Shown here in pieces: positions 1-6,103 of a stretch of DNA of 13,207 bases. The stretch's first letter is position 1. Each line of letters opens with the position of its first letter. The position numbers were made by a program, and so were the translations under genes. The notes below the pieces were generated by a model, which did not search any database, was not told the origin of the DNA, and saw only the letters and a list, made by a program, of their open reading frames with translations. The DNA is taken from assembly GCA_903882345.1 (NCBI GenBank), contig CAIRWO010000102.1:1-13207 (forward strand), written 5' to 3'. Source of the DNA: Candidatus Omnitrophota bacterium. Its GTDB lineage: Bacteria > Omnitrophota > Gorgyraeia > Gygaellales > Profunditerraquicolaceae.

Positions 1-328
1 CATGAAATCCCCTATTTCAGGGGCTGGCCTGGGTAATTTTGATCTTAGATTCACGCGCTATGCGCACAATTCTTACTTAGAGATCTGGGCAGAAATGGGG
101 ATCCTGGGATTGATCAGTTTCCTGTGGCTGGTTTTTGTCTCTTTCGCCGCATGCCTACAGAATTTGAGAGCGCAGCCTTCCGCTAGCCGCGATCATACGA
201 GCGTAGGGCTTTTAGTCTCAAGCGCGGCATTTCTCATAGATAACCTGATCAATTTTACTTTTTTCCTTCCCGAGGTAGCGCTGGTCTGGTGGGTAATCAT
301 GGGATTAATGATCTCACGGGACGATTAA
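1..328 (+). CDS. O-antigen ligase family protein (Wzy/WaaL type), C-terminal fragment
   Basis: This is the last 108 residues of an integral inner-membrane protein of the Wzy_C (O-antigen ligase/polymerase) family, cut by the window edge. The visible part opens with a GAGLGNF segment, then HNSYLEIWAEMGILGL about 14 residues later. These are the periplasmic-loop residues and following helix typical of the family. Two further hydrophobic segments follow (about residues 34-50 and 68-102), separated by a short polar loop, and a TAA ends the gene at 326-328. The methionine at base 2 sits inside the conserved block, so it is almost certainly internal and not the start. Family members transfer or polymerise undecaprenyl-linked glycan units on the periplasmic face. 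The gene points toward the GT4 gene and their 3' ends overlap by 15 bp, so it belongs to a different transcript but probably to the same surface-glycan locus. Ligase versus polymerase cannot be decided from this fragment. Confidence 0.82.
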   Translation, partial: MKSPISGAGLGNFDLRFTRYAHNSYLEIWAEMGILGLISFLWLVFVSFAACLQNLRAQPSASRDHTSVGLLVSSAAFLIDNLINFTFFLPEVALVWWVIMGLMISRDD

Positions 329-1486
329 TCGCTTGTCTTCTTTTAGCTTCAGTAAAGCCTCATAAAGACAGGTCGTAGTGGCGGTCATTTTTTCAACAGC
401 GAAATCAGCGCCTAAAGAATCCCTGCCCCTTTCGCCGATCAGTTCTCGCTGCTTTGAGTCTTTTAATAAGGCTATTGTTTTTTCTGCCATTACCGATATA
501 TTATGCGGCTCAACCAAGAAACCCGTATCCCCGTTGGAAATTATCTCCCTAACGCCGCCGGTATCTGTAACTACTGCCGGCAGGCCAGCAGCCATTGCCT
601 CTAAGAGAGAAATGGGCATGCCTTCCCAGAGCGAAGTCAAGACGAATATATCAATGGAATGCAAAAACTTAGCGATATCCCTGCGCCAGCCAAGGAGAAT
701 GACTTGCTTTTCCAGCTTTAATTTAGAAATTGCGGCTTCAGTTTTCCGGCGTAAAATCCCATCGCCTGCCAATATGAACTTCGTTCCCGGGCAGGCTTGA
801 TTTACCAAAGAAGCAATACGGATGAAATCAAGCGGCGACTTCTGAGGCTTCAGGCAGGCTATTGAACCCACAACTAACTCATCGGATGCTATCCCCAGCT
901 CTTCCCGTATGCCTTTATTGGCCGGCCGGAAATCCTGATAATCAATACCGTAGTTAATCAACGCATATTTACCGGGGAGGCCTATACCGTTGGCCAACCC
1001 GCTCTTAAGATCGCATCCGGAAACGACGATTATCTTATCGCTTAAGCCGGCGCATAGCCGCTCGAGCATAATAAAAATTATTTTTGTAAACGCTGGTTGA
1101 AAATCGTTAAAAGACCAACCATGGACCGTATGTATAACTATTCTTACGCGGGCCAATTTTGCCGCCAGCCTTCCCAAAATCCCGGCCTTCGAACTATGGG
1201 TATGCACGATATCGATATTATTTTTCCGGATGAAAAAATATAACTCGATAAACGCCAAAAGATCCTTAATGAAGTTTAGCGGCCGTTCTAAAAATAACGA
1301 AGGCTCTATCTTCAGGCCCTTAATGGATAAGGCGTCTTCAAAAAGCTGGCCTTTTTTAGCAGTAAATAAAAACAACCTGTATCTATCCTTATCCAGGCGG
1401 CAGATAAGGCTCAGTAATTGCTTCTGGGCACCCCCCAATTCTAGCTTGGTAATAACGTAAAGAATGTTGATTTTGGATTTATCCAC
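314..1486 (-). CDS. GT4-family glycosyltransferase
   Basis: A 390-residue GT-B fold retaining glycosyltransferase of family 4, predicted to add a sugar from a nucleotide-sugar donor to a lipid-linked acceptor on the cytoplasmic face of the membrane. Visible marks are the glycine-rich loop near the N-terminus (LELGGAQ, about 16-21), the acceptor-domain HTHSSKAGILGR segment (95-106), and the donor-domain signature EGMPISLLE at 288-296, which supplies the EX7E pair E288 and E296. AAGLP and the TGG-REI segment follow. Length is normal for GT4. The start is GTG; I see no clear Shine-Dalgarno before it, and it lies 16 bp after the deacetylase stop, so translation may depend on coupling to that gene. 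It is the last gene of the minus-strand operon and its TGA overlaps the end of the convergent O-antigen ligase gene. The exact sugar and acceptor are not predictable. Confidence 0.9.
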   Translation of the reverse strand: MDKSKINILYVITKLELGGAQKQLLSLICRLDKDRYRLFLFTAKKGQLFEDALSIKGLKIEPSLFLERPLNFIKDLLAFIELYFFIRKNNIDIVHTHSSKAGILGRLAAKLARVRIVIHTVHGWSFNDFQPAFTKIIFIMLERLCAGLSDKIIVVSGCDLKSGLANGIGLPGKYALINYGIDYQDFRPANKGIREELGIASDELVVGSIACLKPQKSPLDFIRIASLVNQACPGTKFILAGDGILRRKTEAAISKLKLEKQVILLGWRRDIAKFLHSIDIFVLTSLWEGMPISLLEAMAAGLPAVVTDTGGVREIISNGDTGFLVEPHNISVMAEKTIALLKDSKQRELIGERGRDSLGADFAVEKMTATTTCLYEALLKLKEDKRLIVP

Positions 1487-1502
1487 TGATCAAGGTAGGA
1501 AA

Positions 1503-2249
1503 TTATTGTTTTTTGTCTAGTTCCAATAATTCGCTTATGGTCACAAAACGGTAGCCTTTTTCTCTTAGTTTTTCGATCAGCCTCGGAAGGGTCTTGGTTG
1601 TCTGTTTACGGTTACCCCCTTCTATCTTAAAGGCGCCGCCGGCATCATGGAAGAGCACGATATCCCCCGGCCGGACATTGTTAAGGATGTACCTTCTTAT
1701 TTGCTTATCGTGAAACCTGACCCAATCCTTGGAACTCAACGACCAGAGGATGATCTTATAGCCGAGGCCGCTGATTTCGCGTTTCTCTTTGGCAGTAAGC
1801 CAGGCCTTGGGCGGCCGGAATAATTTGGTGGTTTTACCGGTAACATCCTTTATCACTGCCTCTGTATCTTTTATTTCTTTCTCCAGGTATCCCGGAGGAG
1901 AAAATAATAAAACAGCGTGGTGAAAAGTATGTATACCCACATCATGGCCTTCAGCAGTAATGCGTTTTGCCACGTCGGGATATTTTTCTACATATTTGCC
2001 GATCATGAAAAAGGTCGCCTTTACTCCAGACTCTTTAAGCTCATCGAGGATCAAGGGAGTCCATTTAGGCGATGGCCCGTCGTCAAAGGTAAGCGCGATC
2101 ACTTTTTCGTCTGTTTTAGCGCGGTAAAAAGTTCCGCTGCGTACGAATACCGCCTGATCAACAAATATGGAAAAACCCGCAAACAAAAAAATTGCGGCGA
2201 CCAAAAAGATGGTTATATTCAGGATTAGTTTCTTACCGCTACATTTCAT
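1503..2249 (-). CDS. Membrane-anchored polysaccharide deacetylase (NodB domain, CE4)
   Basis: A 248-residue protein with one N-terminal membrane segment (about 8-30) followed by a NodB/CE4 deacetylase domain, so the catalytic part should face the periplasm or exterior. CE4 enzymes are metal-dependent and remove N- or O-acetyl groups from glycans such as chitooligosaccharides, peptidoglycan or exopolysaccharide. All canonical motifs are visible: TFDDGP at 54-59 (catalytic base and metal Asp D56/D57), HTFHH at 107-111 (metal ligands H107 and H111), RPP...W at 145-150, the Asp-Trp pair D175/W176, and LFHD at 199-202 (H201). Nothing key is missing and the length is usual. The ATG is preceded by an AGGGA stretch. 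It lies 63 bp downstream of a radical SAM gene, the widest gap in the operon, and 16 bp upstream of the GT4 gene. That context favours action on a surface polysaccharide over peptidoglycan, but this is inference. Confidence 0.92.
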   Translation of the reverse strand: MKCSGKKLILNITIFLVAAIFLFAGFSIFVDQAVFVRSGTFYRAKTDEKVIALTFDDGPSPKWTPLILDELKESGVKATFFMIGKYVEKYPDVAKRITAEGHDVGIHTFHHAVLLFSPPGYLEKEIKDTEAVIKDVTGKTTKLFRPPKAWLTAKEKREISGLGYKIILWSLSSKDWVRFHDKQIRRYILNNVRPGDIVLFHDAGGAFKIEGGNRKQTTKTLPRLIEKLREKGYRFVTISELLELDKKQ

Positions 2250-2312
2250 AATCGTTCCCTTTTTGATATTGCAGCCTTTTAGTCATTAGCGAAGGCGATT
2301 TTCTTGATTTTA

Positions 2313-3401
2313 TCATAAAAAACCGACCGACTCAAGCGAGTTAGTAAAAATACGCGCCAGATTACCGAGAATAGTCTGGTACGCCTCGCAAGGAGTCCAG
2401 CAATTTGGACAGGAGGATTTTAGTATTTCTTTTTGCAGCTGCCGGCAGGCCGCAAGCTGCCAGACGGGCCGCAAATCAAAGCCGAGCTCCTTCAAATTAG
2501 CGATAACCTTATTGTAACTCACGCAGGGATAGACATTCCATGCCGGGTCGATAAAACAGGACGCAGACAAGGCACGACAGTGAAGCGGCGTCTTTGCGGT
2601 ATTTAGAAACTGTTTTAATCTTGATTGATAAACACTCTCAAGAAACAAAGTTATATTACCGGCCTTCCTCTTTTGGCCTAAAAAAGAACCAAGCAACGCG
2701 CTTATCCTGTCTTTTTCCTTAAATGCCCAGCTGGCGTCCAGGCAAGCTTCATTTTGGTAATAGAGCTCCGACACCTGCGCTAAATTGATATGGAATTCAT
2801 CGAGTCCGATATCCGGCACTGCCTTTTTCACTGCCTTGACCGTATCAAAAAACTTATCGAAATTATATTTGCTTAATGTATACCCGAGGTATGGTTTAAA
2901 GCTTGCCGAAGCCATCGACCTTAAGCCCCTGAAGGTCTCAATCGCCTTATCCCATGAACCGGGAATCCCCCGCAGCCATTCATGGGTTTCTTTCGGGCCG
3001 TCAAGGCTTACGGTTATAAAAAGTTTTTTTGGCTTATATCTGCCCAGCCTTTCCACAAAAGAAAGCACCCTATCGGTAAAAAAACCGGTAGTAGCGAAAT
3101 CCAGCAAAACCAGATTATCTAATTTTGTATAAATAATATCGGCGACCTCATTGATGTCTTCCCGCAGGAATATCTCGCCTCCCCCCAGATTAAGCCAAGA
3201 AATATAATTGTTCTTCAAGAAAAACTCTTCGATCTCCGGCAGCGTCATCTCTGCCTCACCCGGACCCCTGGCCCAGATGTTGCATATCTTACATTTATAA
3301 TTACACTTGTAGGTAAGGATAAAACTTAACCTATAGGGCAGGGAAAGCCTGAAAAAATTTGACTGAATTATTTTTTTTGCCAGCTGATAATAAGCGCTCA
3401 T
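2313..3401 (-). CDS. Radical SAM protein with cysteine-rich C-terminus (SPASM-like)
   Basis: A 362-residue radical SAM enzyme. The [4Fe-4S]/SAM site is CNYKCKIC at 33-40 (C33, C37, C40), and NLGGGE at 71-76 is the SAM-amino-group GGE motif. SLDGPKETHEWLRG (132-145) is the usual second SAM-contacting region. The C-terminal third has further cysteines at C275, C282, C293, C331, C334 and C338. This resembles a SPASM or twitch-type auxiliary Fe-S domain but does not match the canonical spacing exactly. Radical SAM/SPASM enzymes do radical chemistry on peptides, sugars or lipids; the substrate here is unknown. The ATG has a good AGAGG site about 9 bases upstream, and that site overlaps the TAG stop of the preceding gene, so the two are probably translationally coupled. 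The gene is in the same frame as the preceding radical SAM gene, separated by TAG plus four codons. Its stop is TGA. Confidence 0.88.
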   Translation of the reverse strand: MSAYYQLAKKIIQSNFFRLSLPYRLSFILTYKCNYKCKICNIWARGPGEAEMTLPEIEEFFLKNNYISWLNLGGGEIFLREDINEVADIIYTKLDNLVLLDFATTGFFTDRVLSFVERLGRYKPKKLFITVSLDGPKETHEWLRGIPGSWDKAIETFRGLRSMASASFKPYLGYTLSKYNFDKFFDTVKAVKKAVPDIGLDEFHINLAQVSELYYQNEACLDASWAFKEKDRISALLGSFLGQKRKAGNITLFLESVYQSRLKQFLNTAKTPLHCRALSASCFIDPAWNVYPCVSYNKVIANLKELGFDLRPVWQLAACRQLQKEILKSSCPNCWTPCEAYQTILGNLARIFTNSLESVGFL

Positions 3402-3413
3402 CTGTTCTAACCT

Positions 3414-4400
3414 CTACTGGAACCTTTTACTCACTTGCCGTGACTCATATTCACCACAGTTTTTACAGATACCGCTGAACTTGCGCTGCCTATGTTCTCT
3501 CCTAAGCCGGCGCATCCGCTGGCCGTTCCAGATATCAACGAGCTTTTGTTCATTAGCGTTGCCGTAAAACATCCGGCCGTCATAATCCGCGCAACAGACA
3601 GTAACCTTGCCGTCCCATAACACTACGGCTATCCCCCGCCAGAGCTCCCGGCAGGGGCTCTTTCTTTCCATTGCCGTAAATACGGGGATAACCTGCACCC
3701 GGTCAACCAGCGGTTTCCATTCGGAAAAAAACCGCTCCACCTCCTGTTCGGTATCCTCAAAGATAACCATAGAAATATCGATTTTTAAGCTGCTCTTTTT
3801 TGCGTCGCGGATTTTTTTAAGCAAGAGGATATTATTTTTTATCGCGGAATACTCCACTCCCCGGATTGCGGTATATGTGCTGCCGACGCCGTCAACGGAA
3901 AAAGTTATTCTCTCCAGGCCCGAATCAATAATCTTATTGCACATCTGGTCATTCAACAGCGTAGCGTTGGAAGTCAACATTACCCTGATGCCCTTGTTTG
4001 AGGCGTATTTGACCATTTCAAAGATCTCCTTATGCAGGAACGGCTCGCCCCATTGGAACGGCAGAATAAATTCAATCCGGGGATTCTCGTCGATAATTTT
4101 TTTAAACAGGCCAAGGCTCATAAACCCCTTCTCCCGCTGCATGCTGCCGCTGACCGGGCACATTTTGCATTTTATGTTACAATGGTTTGTAACCTCAAGG
4201 TTTACGGTGGTCAATTTATATCCGCGCTCAAGTCCCAGCCGGAAAAAAAGTTCGTTTAGAGCGGCATTTATAACGGAACCGATCGTCGGCATTTTTATCT
4301 GCAGTAATTCGCTGACGTCGGGTTTACCCAGATAATACTTTGCCGCAATACCGACAAGGAACCGTGTTATCCTATTCTCTGCCCGGGAAAATATTTTCAT
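3414..4400 (-). CDS. Radical SAM/SPASM domain protein
   Basis: A 328-residue radical SAM enzyme with a SPASM-type C-terminal Fe-S region. After about 60 basic/hydrophobic residues comes the core: VNLEVTNHCNIKCKMCP with the cluster cysteines C74, C78 and C81, then QWGEPFLH (116-123) as the GGE-equivalent SAM contact, LTSNATLL (142-149), and SVDG (168-171). The C-terminal domain has C250 in PCRELW, a tryptophan-aspartate-glycine turn, the CC pair at 269-270, YGN...DIWNG, and C312xxC315. This layout is that of SPASM proteins seen in peptide-maturase and polysaccharide/lipid loci. Its start ATG overlaps the stop of the B12-type radical SAM gene in an ATGA, so they are translationally coupled. It ends in TAG, 12 bp before the next radical SAM gene. 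The reaction is unknown; partner or successive action with its neighbours is inferred from gene order only. Confidence 0.9.
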   Translation of the reverse strand: MKIFSRAENRITRFLVGIAAKYYLGKPDVSELLQIKMPTIGSVINAALNELFFRLGLERGYKLTTVNLEVTNHCNIKCKMCPVSGSMQREKGFMSLGLFKKIIDENPRIEFILPFQWGEPFLHKEIFEMVKYASNKGIRVMLTSNATLLNDQMCNKIIDSGLERITFSVDGVGSTYTAIRGVEYSAIKNNILLLKKIRDAKKSSLKIDISMVIFEDTEQEVERFFSEWKPLVDRVQVIPVFTAMERKSPCRELWRGIAVVLWDGKVTVCCADYDGRMFYGNANEQKLVDIWNGQRMRRLRREHRQRKFSGICKNCGEYESRQVSKRFQ

Positions 4401-5809
4401 CGGTTAAAGAAAAACCTCCCCATATTCCTGCGGCCGATGCGCAGGGTATCGCCAAAGGATAGACCTTCGCTCTTGATCAGGTTATAGGCGTAGCCAGCCA
4501 AAAATGCAAAATCAAAGAAGATATTTGGCCGGATGCCGATGATTTTTTTGACCAACGGGAATAAACGCGGAAATTTTACGGCATAAAAAAACAATTTCTG
4601 CAGGTTCGCAAGCCTGTTTTTATGGGAGGAAGAAATCATACCTGCTTTAAAAAATGACGGCTGAGCTTTGGATGGCGTATCTTCGATAAGATTAGATCTC
4701 AACGCGTGATCGGCAAGTTCAGTCCCGGGATAAGGGTAATAGAGAGAACTCCAGGGAAAATCGGTCTTGATCTTCTGATTTAGCTCGACTGTCTTATAGG
4801 CATCTTTGAGCGATTCACCCGGTAGATTAAGCATATTAAAGGTACGAAAACGCAGGCCGTATTTTTTAAGTAACGCGGCGGTTTCGACGATTTGCGCGTC
4901 GGTAATTTTTTTGTTCAGCAGGCTATTGCGCAGGGCTTCGCTGCCGGTCTCGACACCAAAGAAGACGCTGCTGCAGCCGGCTTCTTTAAGCCGGCTGATC
5001 AATTTTTCGTCAACAGAATCTACCCGGATCATACACACGAAAGGAAGTTTCACCAGCTTCGCGTAGCTGTCCAAAAAATCCAATACCCATTTTTTATCAA
5101 GAGCGAAGGTATCATCCTGCATATATATTGACTTCGGGCCAAACCTTGTCTTGATCTCTTTGATCTCTTCAATAACGTTACCTACGCTCCTCAAGCGGAA
5201 CGCCTCGCCTTTGTCTTTATAAAGCCTGCGGAAGGCATGGTTAAAACAAAACGAACAGCTGAAAGGACACCCCCTGCCGGCAATCACGTGTGCCTGGCCT
5301 GTTTTCATAAACGGATATTTGGCGATGTAGAGTTTTCTGTCGGGAAACGGCAGAGAGTCTAAATCGGCGACCAGGGGTCGGACGTCTTTTTTAATGATGC
5401 CTTTGCCGTCTTTGACCCAGCAATTGAACACTGAAAAGTCTTCATTCCTATCCACCCGGTCAGCCAATTCAAGCATTGTCTCTTCCGCCTCCCCCCTACA
5501 GATTATATCAACACAATCCTCACTGATGATTTCCGGAAAAAAAGTGGGGTGATAGGCGCCAAAAATGATCTTTGTATTAATAAATTTCTTTATCGCGTGC
5601 GCTGTTTCTACGGCGCGGATGTGCATTCCGGTAGTTACCGGAAAAGCGGTAAGATCCGGAGCAAAATCCAATAGCCCTTTAACCAGGTTTTTGTCCGATC
5701 TCTCGATAAAAACTTCGACCCTATGCCCGCCTCTTTTTAAGACGGAAGCTATGTACATTACGCCCAGATATTCCCAATATATGTCCTGCACTATTGCGAT
5801 CTTTGCCAC
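4397..5809 (-). CDS. B12-binding domain radical SAM protein
   Basis: A 470-residue cobalamin-type (class B) radical SAM enzyme. Residues about 1-130 form a Rossmann-like B12-binding domain with GAYHPTFFPE at 84-93 and RGEAEETMLEL at 105-115, both usual in this family. The classical DxHxxG cobalamin-ligating histidine motif is not seen, as in many class B members. The linker LPFPDR (153-158) leads to the radical SAM core: GRGCPFSCSFC with C181, C185 and C188, then YMQDDTF (229-235), FFGVETGSE (283-291) and a C-terminal helical tail of about 110 residues ending in basic and aromatic residues. Enzymes of this class methylate or rearrange unactivated carbons, and include BchE-like cyclases and lipid or antibiotic methylases. 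The start is GTG (GTG GCA AAG) with AAGGGG five bases upstream, 14 bp after the small HicB-like gene. It overlaps the next gene by four bases. Substrate unknown. Confidence 0.9.
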   Translation of the reverse strand: MAKIAIVQDIYWEYLGVMYIASVLKRGGHRVEVFIERSDKNLVKGLLDFAPDLTAFPVTTGMHIRAVETAHAIKKFINTKIIFGAYHPTFFPEIISEDCVDIICRGEAEETMLELADRVDRNEDFSVFNCWVKDGKGIIKKDVRPLVADLDSLPFPDRKLYIAKYPFMKTGQAHVIAGRGCPFSCSFCFNHAFRRLYKDKGEAFRLRSVGNVIEEIKEIKTRFGPKSIYMQDDTFALDKKWVLDFLDSYAKLVKLPFVCMIRVDSVDEKLISRLKEAGCSSVFFGVETGSEALRNSLLNKKITDAQIVETAALLKKYGLRFRTFNMLNLPGESLKDAYKTVELNQKIKTDFPWSSLYYPYPGTELADHALRSNLIEDTPSKAQPSFFKAGMISSSHKNRLANLQKLFFYAVKFPRLFPLVKKIIGIRPNIFFDFAFLAGYAYNLIKSEGLSFGDTLRIGRRNMGRFFFNR

Positions 5810-5823
5810 TATCGCCCCTTTTA

Positions 5824-5991
5824 CTAAGTTACCTCTTTTTTATTGGTCCGGCGCAGCGCCTTGGCCATGCGCTCGTATGCCTCTTGAGCAGTCTTACCCT
5901 CTGTAAGATGCTCAAAACAAACCGCGGCAAACCCCCGGCGGTTCTTGATCTTGAATATTGCCACCTTCAAGTGGCCGATCTTCGTTTCCAT
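5824..5991 (-). CDS. 55-aa small protein, HicB-like pattern
   Basis: A short gene that length-limited ORF calling would miss. It encodes 55 residues starting METKIGHLKV and ending TNKKEVT. The ATG has an excellent AGAGGA site (5997-6002) five bases upstream, and a good sigma70-like promoter sits 35-63 bases before it, so it reads as the first gene of the radical SAM operon. It ends in TAG followed at once by TAA, 14 bp before the GTG of the B12 radical SAM gene. The order of segments suggests two beta strands (about 8-16 and 20-27) followed by a T-x-x-E-A helix (about 33-48). This is the pattern of the HicB antitoxin N-terminal half-fold, although the Pro-Leu-Pro-Gly-Cys turn is replaced. No HicA toxin lies next to it and there is no C-terminal DNA-binding domain. 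It may be a small regulator or accessory protein; the function is unassigned. Confidence 0.7.
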   Translation of the reverse strand: METKIGHLKVAIFKIKNRRGFAAVCFEHLTEGKTAQEAYERMAKALRRTNKKEVT

Positions 5992-5996
5992 GGTTA

Positions 5997-6002
5997 TCCT
6001 CT
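5997..6002 (-). promoter_or_regulatory. Ribosome binding site of the 55-aa gene
   Basis: AGAGGA on the minus strand, five bases before the ATG at 5991. It is among the strongest Shine-Dalgarno matches in the window and is the main evidence that the short frame is translated. Confidence 0.75.
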
Positions 6003-6025
6003 AACGTTTTCTGAGATTAGACTCT

Positions 6026-6054
6026 ATTTTACTGCAAAACCGGAGATTGGGCAA
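6026..6054 (-). promoter_or_regulatory. Sigma70-like promoter of the radical SAM/polysaccharide operon
   Basis: On the minus strand, -35 TTGCCC (6049-6054, 4/6) and -10 TAAAAT (6026-6031, 5/6) are separated by exactly 17 bases. Transcription would begin near 6019, giving a leader of about 28 bases that contains the AGAGGA ribosome site of the 55-aa gene. All six downstream genes are co-directional. I see no comparably good promoter inside the operon, although the 63-bp gap at 2250-2312 was examined. Confidence 0.65.
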
Positions 6055-6070
6055 TGCGAAATTTATTGCC
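6050..6070. promoter_or_regulatory. Inverted repeat between divergent promoters (candidate operator)
   Basis: GGCAAT (6050-6055) and ATTGCC (6065-6070) form a perfect 6-bp inverted repeat with a 9-base A/T-rich spacer. The left arm covers five bases of the -35 hexamer of the minus-strand promoter and the right arm covers five bases of the proposed + strand -35. A dimeric regulator bound here would control both directions, but the symmetry might simply come from two similar -35 hexamers back to back. Confidence 0.4.
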
Positions 6071-6094
6071 TAAACCCTTGGTTAATGATAAAGT
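6066..6094 (+). promoter_or_regulatory. Possible promoter of the divergent radical SAM gene
   Basis: TTGCCT (6066-6071) and TAAAGT (6089-6094, 4/6) are 17 bases apart. The start point would be near 6101, only about three bases before the ATG at 6104, implying a nearly leaderless transcript. That agrees with the lack of any Shine-Dalgarno sequence before this gene. The -10 is weak, so this is a tentative call. Confidence 0.35.
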
Positions 6095-6103
6095 AATTAG
6101 ATC

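Noticed and set aside
1..60. The ATG at base 2 as the true start of the O-antigen ligase
   Set aside because: It lies within the conserved region of the family; the many N-terminal membrane helices must lie upstream of the window.
2250..2312. A terminator or internal promoter in the 63-bp gap before the deacetylase gene
   Set aside because: Only a weak 5-bp GCCTT/AAGGC stem with a 13-base loop and no U-run is visible, and no paired -35/-10 hexamers at good spacing were found.
3607..4335. A 242-residue open frame on the + strand
   Set aside because: It lies entirely antisense to the radical SAM/SPASM gene, has no ribosome site or recognisable domain, and is rich in Ser, Arg and Phe as expected of a shadow frame.
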